A stretch of DNA of 14,132 bases from Pirellulales bacterium (GCA_025924495.1 JAICIG010000193.1:1-14132); one strand, 5' to 3'; numbered from the stretch's first letter, positions 6,433-12,560 are shown. Made by a program: numbers and translations. The notes: generated from the letters alone by a model not told the origin.

Positions 6433-6490
6433 GGGGCGGATGATTCGGCCCCGGTCGGCTGAAAGCTGTGGCTTTGCCGGAAGTAACCGG
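6433..6490 (+). promoter_or_regulatory. Hairpin-rich 5' leader of the serpin gene
   Basis: The first hairpin is GGGGC (6433-6437) with GCCCC (6448-6452) around a 10-base loop. The second is CGGC + AAAGC pairing with GCTTT + GCCG (6456-6479) around a TGTG loop, with a two-base bulge. CCGG then recurs at 6477-6480 and 6487-6490. No known riboswitch is recognised. It could affect message stability or translation. Confidence 0.4.
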
Positions 6491-6507
6491 AATAGAAGGG
6501 TCGAACG

Positions 6508-8670
6508 ATGGGGTCATTTCTGCGTCAATCGCGCTCGTCGCGTAACATTCCTCGGCAACGAGGGTTGCAACTCGCTCGCCGGTCAGGTTCTCAACTGCCA
6601 GGACTTGAGACCTTAGAGCACCGCTGGCTGATGTCGGGCGATCCGGTGGCGAATACCGCCGAGCTGGCGGCCGAGCAGACGGCGGGCGATTCGATCAATG
6701 CCTTCGGCATGGATCTGTATGCCCAATTGCAAAGCACGCAGGGGGGCAACCTGATCGATTCGCCGTTCAGCATTGCCACCGCGCTAGCGATGGCCTACGC
6801 CGGCGCTCGCGGCGAAACGGCGACGCAGATGGCGAGCGTGCTGCACCTGACGCAGGACCCTGCCGCGCTGGCAAGCGCCTTCGGGGCATTGTTGACCGAT
6901 CTGAACGCCGCCGGCCAGGCGGGCGGCTATACGCTGAGCGTGGCCGACGCCCTCTGGGCGCAGCAAGGCTTTCCGTTTGTGGCCGAATACCTGAACCTGC
7001 TGCAGTCCAACTACCAAGGCGGGCTTAATCAGGTTGATTTTAACAATGCCACCGAAGCGGCCCGGCAGGAAATCAACGACTGGGTCTCTCAGCAGACCAA
7101 CGGCAAGATTACCGATCTGTTTCCGCCCGGCTCGCTCAAACCCGAGACTGTGCTTGCGCTCACTAACGCAATCTACATGAATGCGAAATGGTCGGTTCCG
7201 TTCGAGGCGGGTCGTACGTCCGACGCCAGTTTCACGCTGGCCTCGGGCGGCCAGGTGTCTGCACCCACCATGCACAATACTGACACGTTTCGCTATATGC
7301 AGCGCGACGGCTTCCAAGTGTTGGAACTGCCGTATGGCGACGGCCGGCTGGCGATGGACATTTTGCTGCCTACCGGAAACGACGGACTCTCGGGTCTCGA
7401 TGTTAACCGCCTGCCCGCCGATCTCAATGGCTGGTTTTCCGGGCTGAGTGAGCAAGAAGTGGCCGTCTCGCTGCCCAAGTTTAAGTTGACGAGCGGCTTC
7501 GGCTTGGTCGACGCATTGAGTGCGCTCGGCATGACCGACGCCTTCACCCGCGGCGTCGCAGATTTCACGGGCATTGGGCCGAATGGCTTATATATCGACG
7601 CCGCAATGCATAAGGCCTTTATTGCCGTCGACGAGAGCTCGACTGAAGCCGCCGCTACGACGGGGATTGGCGTCGTTGCCTTGTGCCAGTTTGTGCCGCC
7701 CATCGATCCGATCGTCTTCAACGCCGACCATCCGTTCCTGTTCATGATTCGCGACACGAAGACCGGAAGTTTGCTCTTTACGGGGCAGATTGAAGACCCG
7801 ACGCAGCAAGGGAGCGATCCGTCGGCGCCGACGATCACGCATCAAGCGAAGGTACAAGATCCAGGGCCAATCGAAACAACCACGCCGCCCAATAATGATT
7901 TAACTGCAACGCCGCCTATTACCCTTTTGCCCGTATCGCCCCCCAACAACTTGTTGCCCGTAACGCCGCCGATCGTCAATCCGCGTCCGCCCGTTCAAAT
8001 TGAGCCCATTGGCCCCGAGCCAATCTCTCCACCCGCTAAAACGCTCACGCCCAATCAGCAATTCGTTACGGCCGCATACCAGCGACTGCTCAATCGCGAC
8101 GTCGATTCCGAAGCGCTCACCCACTGGTCGAACGTGCTCGATCAGGGCGGCTCGCGCGAGAGCGTAACCCAACAGATCGAAAACAGCGACGAGTTCCGCC
8201 GCGTCGAGGTGCAGTCGCTCTATCAGCAGTACCTGGGTCGCGGCGCCGACACGGCAGGGCTCGACTTCTTCGCGGCGCAATTGGCCGCGGGCGAATCGAA
8301 CGAGCAGGTCTCCGCCGAGTTGGTCGGCTCGAACGAGTACCTGCAAGCCCACGGCGGAACCAACGCCTCGTTCCTCGACGCCTTGTTCGCCGCCGCGCTC
8401 GGCCGAGCAGTTGATGCCGACAGCCAGGCTTACTTCGCCGAGCAACTGGCGGCCGGCACAACCCGGCAGCAGATCGCCGCCCAGATCTTCGCCAGCGACG
8501 AATACCAGCACGTGCTGGCGGGCGCCCTGTTCTCCAAGTATCTCCATCGGCCCGCCGACGCCGCCGGCATCGACCACTTTGCCAGCGAACTTCATGGCGG
8601 CCTGAGCGACGAGCTCGCCATCGCCGAACTCGTCGCCTCCCAAGAGTTCTTCACGCAGCAGCAAGTTTGA
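6508..8670 (+). CDS. Secreted serpin (serine protease inhibitor) with four DUF4214 repeats
   Basis: This protein has 720 residues; ATG 6508 follows GAAGGG. Residues 33-45 (LETLEHRWLMSGD) resemble the planctomycete LEPR-XLL export-associated N-terminus. Residues about 60-430 are a full serpin: FSIATALAMAYAGARGETA, LTNAIYMNAKW, LPKFKLTSGFGL, then hinge STEAAATTGIGVV, and the C-terminal HPFLFMIRDTKTGSLLFTG. The hinge keeps Thr at P14 and Ala at P12-P10, as inhibitory serpins do (P15 is Ser, not Gly). Counting from P14 puts P1 at Leu392, suggesting a chymotrypsin- or elastase-like target. A Pro/Thr-rich linker (about 455-512) leads to four ~50-residue DUF4214 repeats (about 519-566, 567-616, 619-669, 670-717), probably surface attachment. 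It has its own promoter and is flanked by repeats. Likely it protects the surface from proteases. Confidence 0.9.
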   Translation: MGSFLRQSRSSRNIPRQRGLQLARRSGSQLPGLETLEHRWLMSGDPVANTAELAAEQTAGDSINAFGMDLYAQLQSTQGGNLIDSPFSIATALAMAYAGARGETATQMASVLHLTQDPAALASAFGALLTDLNAAGQAGGYTLSVADALWAQQGFPFVAEYLNLLQSNYQGGLNQVDFNNATEAARQEINDWVSQQTNGKITDLFPPGSLKPETVLALTNAIYMNAKWSVPFEAGRTSDASFTLASGGQVSAPTMHNTDTFRYMQRDGFQVLELPYGDGRLAMDILLPTGNDGLSGLDVNRLPADLNGWFSGLSEQEVAVSLPKFKLTSGFGLVDALSALGMTDAFTRGVADFTGIGPNGLYIDAAMHKAFIAVDESSTEAAATTGIGVVALCQFVPPIDPIVFNADHPFLFMIRDTKTGSLLFTGQIEDPTQQGSDPSAPTITHQAKVQDPGPIETTTPPNNDLTATPPITLLPVSPPNNLLPVTPPIVNPRPPVQIEPIGPEPISPPAKTLTPNQQFVTAAYQRLLNRDVDSEALTHWSNVLDQGGSRESVTQQIENSDEFRRVEVQSLYQQYLGRGADTAGLDFFAAQLAAGESNEQVSAELVGSNEYLQAHGGTNASFLDALFAAALGRAVDADSQAYFAEQLAAGTTRQQIAAQIFASDEYQHVLAGALFSKYLHRPADAAGIDHFASELHGGLSDELAIAELVASQEFFTQQQV

Positions 8671-8683
8671 AGCTGTGCCGCAG

Positions 8684-8913
8684 AGTAGCAGGCACACTCC
8701 GTGTGCCGCCCGCCGAAGCGCAGTTATACTTCGCGCTCTATGTTCGCGTTAACCGCTGCTGTGCTTCAACCTCAAGCTTGGCACGGCAAAGTAGCAGGCA
8801 TACTCCGTATGCCGCCCGCCGCAGTGCAAGTGCGCTTCGCGCTCTAGATTCGCGTTAACCGCTGCTGTGCTTCAACCTCAAGCTTGGTACGGCACACGGA
8901 GTGTGCCTGCTAC
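8684..8913. repeat. Tandem hairpin-ended element, unit E
   Basis: A truncated copy (8684-8787) is joined, period 106 bp, to a complete unit (8788-8913, last arm ending TGCTACAAT). The first forward end is CACAC type, the second CATAC type, the reverse end CACAC type. The junction follows GGCACGGC exactly as in units C and G. Inner regions of both copies share long words (CGCGTTAACCGCTGCTGTGC). They lie in the 396-bp gap 8671-9066. Confidence 0.85.
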
Positions 8914-8963
8914 AATGTGCGACCCGCCGCAGTGCGGAGACTGACGCTTCAACGCCGCTACGG

Positions 8964-9034
8964 CAGGAGGGCAGACATTCTTGTCTGCCAAGAACCAGGA
9001 TCGAACGCGGCAGACAAGAATGTCTGCCCTCCTG
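8964..9034. repeat. 26-bp perfect inverted repeat whose arms are hairpins
   Basis: Arms 8964-8989 and 9009-9034 are exact reverse complements (CAGGAG followed by GGCAGACATTCTTGTCTGCC), with a 19-base spacer. Each arm contains its own hairpin, GGCAGACA-TTCT-TGTCTGCC. It sits just upstream of the ParB-like gene. Its sequence is unrelated to the AGTAGCAGGC family, but the plan (hairpins at both ends of an inverted repeat) is the same. Confidence 0.85.
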
Positions 9035-9066
9035 CGCCAAGCCAGTGCGGGGCTAAGCTGCGGGGC

Positions 9067-9636
9067 ATGGTGCGCAATCGAAATCGGGAAATCCGCCGGG
9101 TGCGAGCGGGAGAACTGCTCGCCCATCCGGCCAATCATCGGCTGCATCCGCCGGCGCAAAAAGCGGCGCTCGAGGGCATTCTCAAAGAGATCGGATTCGT
9201 CGGCACGCTCGTGGCCTGCGAACTAAACGACGGCCGGCTGCGGTTGATCGACGGACATCTGCGGCAAGAATCGCTGCGGCCCGACGATGAAGTCGATGTG
9301 ACGATCGTCGATCTCGACGCCGAAGAACGCGACAAAATCCTGGCCACGCACGACGCCGTCGGCGCCATGGCGGAAATCGATCGCGACAAGCTCGAAGAAT
9401 TGATCGCCGGCATCCGCATCGAGTCGCCCGCCATCCGGGCCATGCTCGACGAAGTTGCTGCGCAAGCCGACTCGCTGCTCGCCGCCGCGGACCAGGATGA
9501 CGACGCCGAGCGGCGTTCGCTGCACGTGCGCGAGAGTTGGCAGGTGGTGGCGATCTGCCGAGACGAAGAGCAACAACACGACGTTTACGAGCTGCTCTCG
9601 GCCCGAGGAGTGAAATGCCGCTTGCTCGCGCTGTAG
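9067..9636 (+). CDS. ParB-like domain protein, phage type
   Basis: This protein has 189 residues. ATG 9067 is chosen because the conserved domain starts there; extending upstream would translate intergenic repeats. Residues about 10-95 follow the ParB/Srx N-terminal pattern: REIRRVRAGELLAHPANHRLH, then GFVGTLVACELNDGRLRLID, then GHLRQ (63-67, the GxxR box) and VDVTIVDLDAEERDKILATH. Residues about 153-189 form a second small domain (ESWQVVAICRDEEQQHDVYE, then LLSARGVKCRLL), as seen in phage ParB-like proteins rather than chromosome-partition ParB. No partition-type central HTH is obvious and no ParA is nearby. The gene overlaps the next by 22 bp, so the two are co-translated. Inferred role: DNA or nucleotide binding/processing together with the ABC-GNAT protein. 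Confidence 0.82.
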   Translation: MVRNRNREIRRVRAGELLAHPANHRLHPPAQKAALEGILKEIGFVGTLVACELNDGRLRLIDGHLRQESLRPDDEVDVTIVDLDAEERDKILATHDAVGAMAEIDRDKLEELIAGIRIESPAIRAMLDEVAAQADSLLAAADQDDDAERRSLHVRESWQVVAICRDEEQQHDVYELLSARGVKCRLLAL

Positions 9637-10697
9637 TCGAATGCACGGTGTATGAGAGCTTTCGCGTGGCCCAAGTCGCCGGCATGTTCGATTTGCCGCT
9701 GGCGGAGAAATGCCGCGAAGAGTTTGCCGTTGAAACGCCGGCGCTCGACGAAGCCTGGCAGATTGGCGTGATCGTCGGCCCCTCGGGCAGCGGCAAGAGC
9801 ACGATCGCCCGGCAGATGTTCGGCGACGACCTGGCGACCGCCGCCGAGTGGCGCGAAGATCGGGCAGTCATCGACGGCTTCGATGCCTCGCTGCCGGTCA
9901 AGACCATCACCCGAGCGCTCGTCGCCGTCGGCCTCTCGTCGCCGCCGGCGTGGATCAAACCGTATCGCGTACTTTCCAACGGCGAGCGATTCCGTTGCGA
10001 CCTGGCCCGGGCGTTGTTGGCGGGCCGTGAATTGACGGTCGTCGACGAGTTCGCCAGCGTCGTCGATCGCACCGCGGCGAAGACCGGCTCGGCCGCCCTC
10101 AGCCGGGCGATTCGCTCGAGCGAGTTTGCCGGGCGGTTCGTCGCCGTGACCTGCCACGAGGACGTGGTCGAATGGCTCGAGCCCGACTGGGTGATCGACA
10201 TGGAGACCGGCGCGCTGGCCAGGGGGCGGCTTCGGCGGCCGGCGATCCGGCTGGAAGTCTTTCGCTGCAGCCGCGACGCGTGGCGAATGTTTGCGCGTCA
10301 TCATTATTTAAGCGGCGCTCTGCCCTCGGCGGCGCAGTGCTATCTTGGCCTGGCCGACGGGCAACCTGCGGCCTTCTGCGCCACGTTGGCCAGCATCGGG
10401 CATGCCGGCGTGCGGCGCATCAGCCGGCTGGCGGTGCAGCCCGATTTTCAAGGGGTCGGCATCGGCTCGCATTTGCTCGGCGCCGTGGCCGAGCTGCTGA
10501 AGGCCGACGGCTTTCGCGTGACGATCACCACCAGCCATCCCGCCATGATCGGGCATCTGCAGCGCTCGCCGCGTTGGCGAATCAGCGGCATCAAACGCTG
10601 CGGTTCCTCCGCACACGGCGGCGCTAAGCATCGCGCCGCCACTTCCGCCGGCCGGGCCGTGGTGTCCGCCGAGTTTGCCGGCCAAAGCATCACCTAG
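9615..10697 (+). CDS. ABC-type ATPase fused to a Mom-like GNAT acetyltransferase domain
   Basis: This protein has 360 residues from ATG 9615, four bases after GAGGAG. The ATPase half (about 40-205) has Walker A GPSGSGKST (55-63), signature LSNGERFRCDLARALL (120-135), Walker B LTVVDEF (140-146) and switch His181 in VTCHEDVV. No membrane segments or partner permease are present, so it is not a transporter. The GNAT half (about 213-325) has FARHHYLSGALPSAAQCYLG (226-245), RISRLAVQPDFQGVGIGSHL (268-287; QGVGIG is the acyl-CoA loop) and TITTSHPAMIGHLQRSPRW (303-321). The HHYL and TTSHPA motifs recall phage Mom-type enzymes, which modify adenine in DNA; this is from memory of the family. It overlaps the ParB-like gene by 22 bp. 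The stop codon falls inside a repeat that also forms the terminator. Confidence 0.85.
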   Translation: MPLARAVVECTVYESFRVAQVAGMFDLPLAEKCREEFAVETPALDEAWQIGVIVGPSGSGKSTIARQMFGDDLATAAEWREDRAVIDGFDASLPVKTITRALVAVGLSSPPAWIKPYRVLSNGERFRCDLARALLAGRELTVVDEFASVVDRTAAKTGSAALSRAIRSSEFAGRFVAVTCHEDVVEWLEPDWVIDMETGALARGRLRRPAIRLEVFRCSRDAWRMFARHHYLSGALPSAAQCYLGLADGQPAAFCATLASIGHAGVRRISRLAVQPDFQGVGIGSHLLGAVAELLKADGFRVTITTSHPAMIGHLQRSPRWRISGIKRCGSSAHGGAKHRAATSAGRAVVSAEFAGQSIT

Positions 10698-10726
10698 GCG
10701 AGCCGGAGGCGTCAACCTCCGTTTTT
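10696..10726 (+). terminator. Repeat-derived intrinsic terminator after the ABC-GNAT gene
   Basis: AGGCGAGCC is followed by GGAGG-CGTCAA-CCTCC and then GTTTTTG: a stem with a T run directly downstream. It is copy 2 of the repeat at 1571. The gene's TAG stop (10695-10697) uses the first bases of the repeat. Confidence 0.7.
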
Positions 10727-10739
10727 GTCGCCCAGCCCC

Positions 10740-10768
10740 TTGACATTAATAAGATAAAGTATCATACT
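10740..10768 (+). promoter_or_regulatory. Promoter with operator-like motif shared with the methyltransferase operon
   Basis: Perfect -35 TTGACA (10740-10745), 17-base spacer, -10 CATACT (10763-10768). AATAAGATAAAGTATC (10748-10763) lies immediately upstream of the -10, overlapping its first base, and differs by one base from the motif at 5977-5962 (minus). The inverted repeat TAAGATA-AAG-TATCATA has one mismatch here. It would drive the 96-residue orphan at 11012, with repeats in a long leader. Confidence 0.6.
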
Positions 10769-10779
10769 ATGCAGCGGCT

Positions 10780-10953
10780 AAAGTAGCAGGCACACTCCGT
10801 GTGCCGTCCGCTGAAAAGCAAGATAATGTAGCAGGCACGCTCCGTGTGCCGTCCGCTGCGAAACAGTTACGCTTCGTACCTGGTTACCGCGTTGCCCCAC
10901 ATGGCCATTCGTTCTCAAGCGTGGTACGGCATACGGAGTATGCCTGCTACTTT
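10780..10953. repeat. Hairpin-ended element, unit F, with an extra end
   Basis: Forward ends at 10780 (CACAC type) and 10826 (CACGC/GTGTG, a G-T wobble) precede one reverse end at 10927-10953 (CATAC type). The second forward end plus the reverse end make a complete 128-bp unit; the first is a 46-bp fragment. It lies between the shared-operator promoter and the gene at 11012. Confidence 0.85.
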
Positions 10954-11011
10954 GGGGCATACGAAGTCTGGCGTGCGACTTAACGTGTCCTTCTTTCTTC
11001 CGAGGTGCAGC

Positions 11012-11302
11012 ATGAGCGCAGAATCGATGGGGGCGGCGTTGCTCGATCCGGTGCGATGGGAAGAACGCGAGGCGCGGCGATCGGTGCGCGACGAGGCCTT
11101 GCCGAGCTGCCAGGCGGCCGCGCCGCCGGCCCGTGATCCGCGCGACGTGGCGCTCGAGTGGATCGCGGATCGCGAAACTCGCTTCCGCGCCGGCGAAGCG
11201 CTGCACCGCGCCGATCTGGCCTATGTGCTCGTGCTCGCGATCCGGCACGGCATTGCCCTCGCGAAGGACTTCCAGACGGCGCTGCGGAGCGAGTTAGAGT
11301 AG
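11012..11302 (+). CDS. 96-residue orphan protein
   Basis: ATG 11012 is preceded by GAGGTG four bases upstream, and codon use is like the neighbours, so it is probably real. The sequence is acidic/basic and mostly helical: WEEREARRSVRDEAL (16-30), a Pro/Ala linker (ARDPRD), then EWIADRETRFRAGEALHRAD (49-68) and YVLVLAIRHGIALAKDFQTA (71-90). No family is recognised, and no signal peptide or membrane segment is evident. It is flanked on both sides by hairpin-ended repeats, and its only visible promoter is the one at 10740 that shares an operator with the methyltransferase operon. A small phage-type regulatory or packaging accessory protein is possible but unproven. Confidence 0.6.
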   Translation: MSAESMGAALLDPVRWEEREARRSVRDEALPSCQAAAPPARDPRDVALEWIADRETRFRAGEALHRADLAYVLVLAIRHGIALAKDFQTALRSELE

Positions 11303-11305
11303 CAC

Positions 11306-11559
11306 GCCACACGGAGTATGCCGTAAAGTAGCAGGCATACTCCGTATGCCGCCCGCTGAAGAAAAATTACGCTTCGCACCTGGCTACCGCGTTGACCCGC
11401 ATGGCCATTCAATCTCAAGCATGGCACGGCAAAGTAGCAGGCATACTCCGTATGCCGCCCGCCGAAGCGCTGAGACGCTTCACAACATATTAACGCGTTG
11501 ACTGCTATGGCGGTTCGATCTCAAGCATGGCACGGCACACGGAGTGTGCCTGCTACTTT
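11306..11559. repeat. Tandem hairpin-ended element, unit G, with remnant end
   Basis: A truncated copy (11325-11430) is joined, period 106 bp, to a complete 129-bp unit (11431-11559). Both forward ends are CATAC type and the reverse end (11533-11559) is CACAC type. A decayed reverse hairpin without its outer arm (11306-11322) precedes it. The inner sequence of the first copy resembles that of unit F (GGCCATTC, CTCAAGC). It fills the gap 11303-11597. Confidence 0.85.
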
Positions 11560-11586
11560 GGGGCGCGTGACTGTGATTCGAACAAA

Positions 11587-11614
11587 CACGGAGGCTGATG
11601 CCTCCGGCTCGCCT
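11587..11614 (-). repeat. AGGCGAGCC hairpin repeat, copy 3 (inverted)
   Basis: GGAGGC-TGAT-GCCTCC followed by GGCTCGCCT. Its loop contains the ATG at 11598, and its left stem (GGAGG) could serve as Shine-Dalgarno, so the repeat overlaps the predicted start of the HTH gene. Confidence 0.75.
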
Positions 11615-12212
11615 GATGCCTGAACCAAACGAACGAGGTCGCAGACGGCCGAGCGAACGGGCGCTGGCGATCTACCGGCGGCATGCGATCGTAGGTCGGC
11701 GCCGGGCGGAAGTGGCGAAGGAGTTCGGCTGCAGCGTGCGGCGCGTCTCGCTGGTCTGCCGCGGCGTCGAGCGCTGGATCAGCCAGCAGCCGCCCGACGT
11801 GGATCTGCCGGCGCTCAAGCTGGCCCATCATCTCATGCTCAATGGGCTGGCGCAGGAGGCGTTGACCGAATGGGAGCGCTCGAAGCAGCCGGTAAGCGTT
11901 ACCAAAGCCCGCATGGTGCAAGGCCGCACCGATAAGAGCGGCGCCCCGCAAACGGTTGTCACCAGCGAGCAGGTCGATCGACCGCAGTGCGGCAACCCAC
12001 GCTATCTGCACCTCTGCAACGATTTGCTTAAGAGCATTCGCGGCATTTGGGGCGCCGACGCGCCGCGGGCCGGCGGCGCCGCAGACGGCAGTCCTGCAAC
12101 ATTGGCCGGCATGCTGGCGAGCCTAGAAGCCGGCGTTCCTGAACCTCCGAAATCGTACGCCCCGCATCCGCCAAATGTTTTCGATGCGGCGAGCGTAAAG
12201 TTCGACGTTTGA
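11598..12212 (+). CDS. Helix-turn-helix protein resembling phage terminase small subunit
   Basis: This protein has 204 residues from ATG 11598; a second ATG at 11616 would give 198. Residues about 20-61 form a helix-turn-helix (RALAIYRRHAIVGRRRAEVA, then KEFGCSVRRVSLVCRGVERW). A middle helical region (about 72-95) and the strip GNPRYLHLCNDLLKSIRGIW (132-151) follow the pattern of many phage small terminases, which bind packaging sites and recruit the large subunit. The tail (about 155-204) is Pro/Ala-rich. No large terminase or portal gene follows; instead a convergent orphan comes next, so packaging is not functional from this locus alone. It could also be a plain DNA-binding regulator. The ATG at 11598 sits in a repeat. 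Confidence 0.65.
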   Translation: MPPARLMPEPNERGRRRPSERALAIYRRHAIVGRRRAEVAKEFGCSVRRVSLVCRGVERWISQQPPDVDLPALKLAHHLMLNGLAQEALTEWERSKQPVSVTKARMVQGRTDKSGAPQTVVTSEQVDRPQCGNPRYLHLCNDLLKSIRGIWGADAPRAGGAADGSPATLAGMLASLEAGVPEPPKSYAPHPPNVFDAASVKFDV

Positions 12213-12248
12213 GATCTCTTTTCGCCGCGTGAGACCATGGCGAACATG

Positions 12249-12274
12249 CGGAGGCTGACGCCTCCGGCTCGCCT
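12249..12274 (-). repeat. AGGCGAGCC hairpin repeat, copy 4 (inverted)
   Basis: GGAGGC-TGAC-GCCTCC then GGCTCGCCT, in the 69-bp gap between two convergent genes. Its position suits a bidirectional transcription end, but no T run follows on either side. Confidence 0.7.
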
Positions 12275-12281
12275 GTGAGTC

Positions 12282-12560
12282 TTAGCTACGCTCCTCTTGG
12301 CTGCGCCTGGCCCAGCAGCGCTTCGGTCGTTTCAGTTCACGGGCATTGAACGCTTTCACAAAGCAATCTGCAATCTCTCGGCTCACGCCGGCCAGGGCGA
12401 TGGAATGCAGAGCGACCGTGGCGTCTGCGGGTGGCTCATCACGCCAGCGGCGCGGCTGCCAGGCGGGCGAATAACGAATGATCGAAACGTTCCAAGCGTC
12501 CGCCGGCGCCGGCCCGCTCTCGTGCGACTCTACGTGGATGCTGATCCGCAACGTCGACAT
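12282..12560 (-). CDS. 92-residue orphan protein
   Basis: ATG 12560-12558 has a strong GGGAGGTG five bases upstream, which decides this start over longer upstream frames. The protein begins with a strand-like stretch (MSTLRISIHVESHES), passes through WNVSIIRYSPAWQPRRWRDE (23-42) and ends in a helix and basic tail (GVSREIADCFVKAFNARELK, then RPKRCWARR). No known domain, signal peptide or membrane segment is recognised. It runs convergently to the HTH gene and follows a 510-bp gap with an operator-like palindrome about 240 bp upstream. Reality as a gene is supported by the ribosome site and composition. Confidence 0.6.
   Translation of the reverse strand: MSTLRISIHVESHESGPAPADAWNVSIIRYSPAWQPRRWRDEPPADATVALHSIALAGVSREIADCFVKAFNARELKRPKRCWARRSQEERS

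Noticed and set aside
7900..8697. Minus-strand 265-residue open frame
   Set aside because: Antisense to the DUF4214 repeats of the serpin gene; no recognisable domain.
8884..9066. Longer N-terminus for the ParB-like protein
   Set aside because: The extension would be translated from the hairpin repeats; the conserved domain begins just after the ATG at 9067.
9067..9636. Chromosome or plasmid partition ParB
   Set aside because: No ParA, no parS-like sites recognised, no central HTH; the C-terminal domain is of the phage-associated type.
9182..10201. Minus-strand 339-residue open frame
   Set aside because: Antisense to the ParB-like and ABC-GNAT genes, whose motifs are unambiguous.
9615..10697. 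ABC transporter ATPase
   Set aside because: No membrane segments, no permease gene, fused to a GNAT domain and co-translated with a ParB-like gene.
8684..11559. AGTAGCAGGC repeats at ~106-bp spacing looked like a CRISPR array
   Set aside because: Only two or three copies per cluster, ends are inverted, and the 'spacers' are homologous to one another within and between clusters. No cas genes are present.
11598..12212. Start of a complete prophage packaging module
   Set aside because: No large terminase, portal or capsid gene follows in the window; only the small-subunit-like gene is seen.
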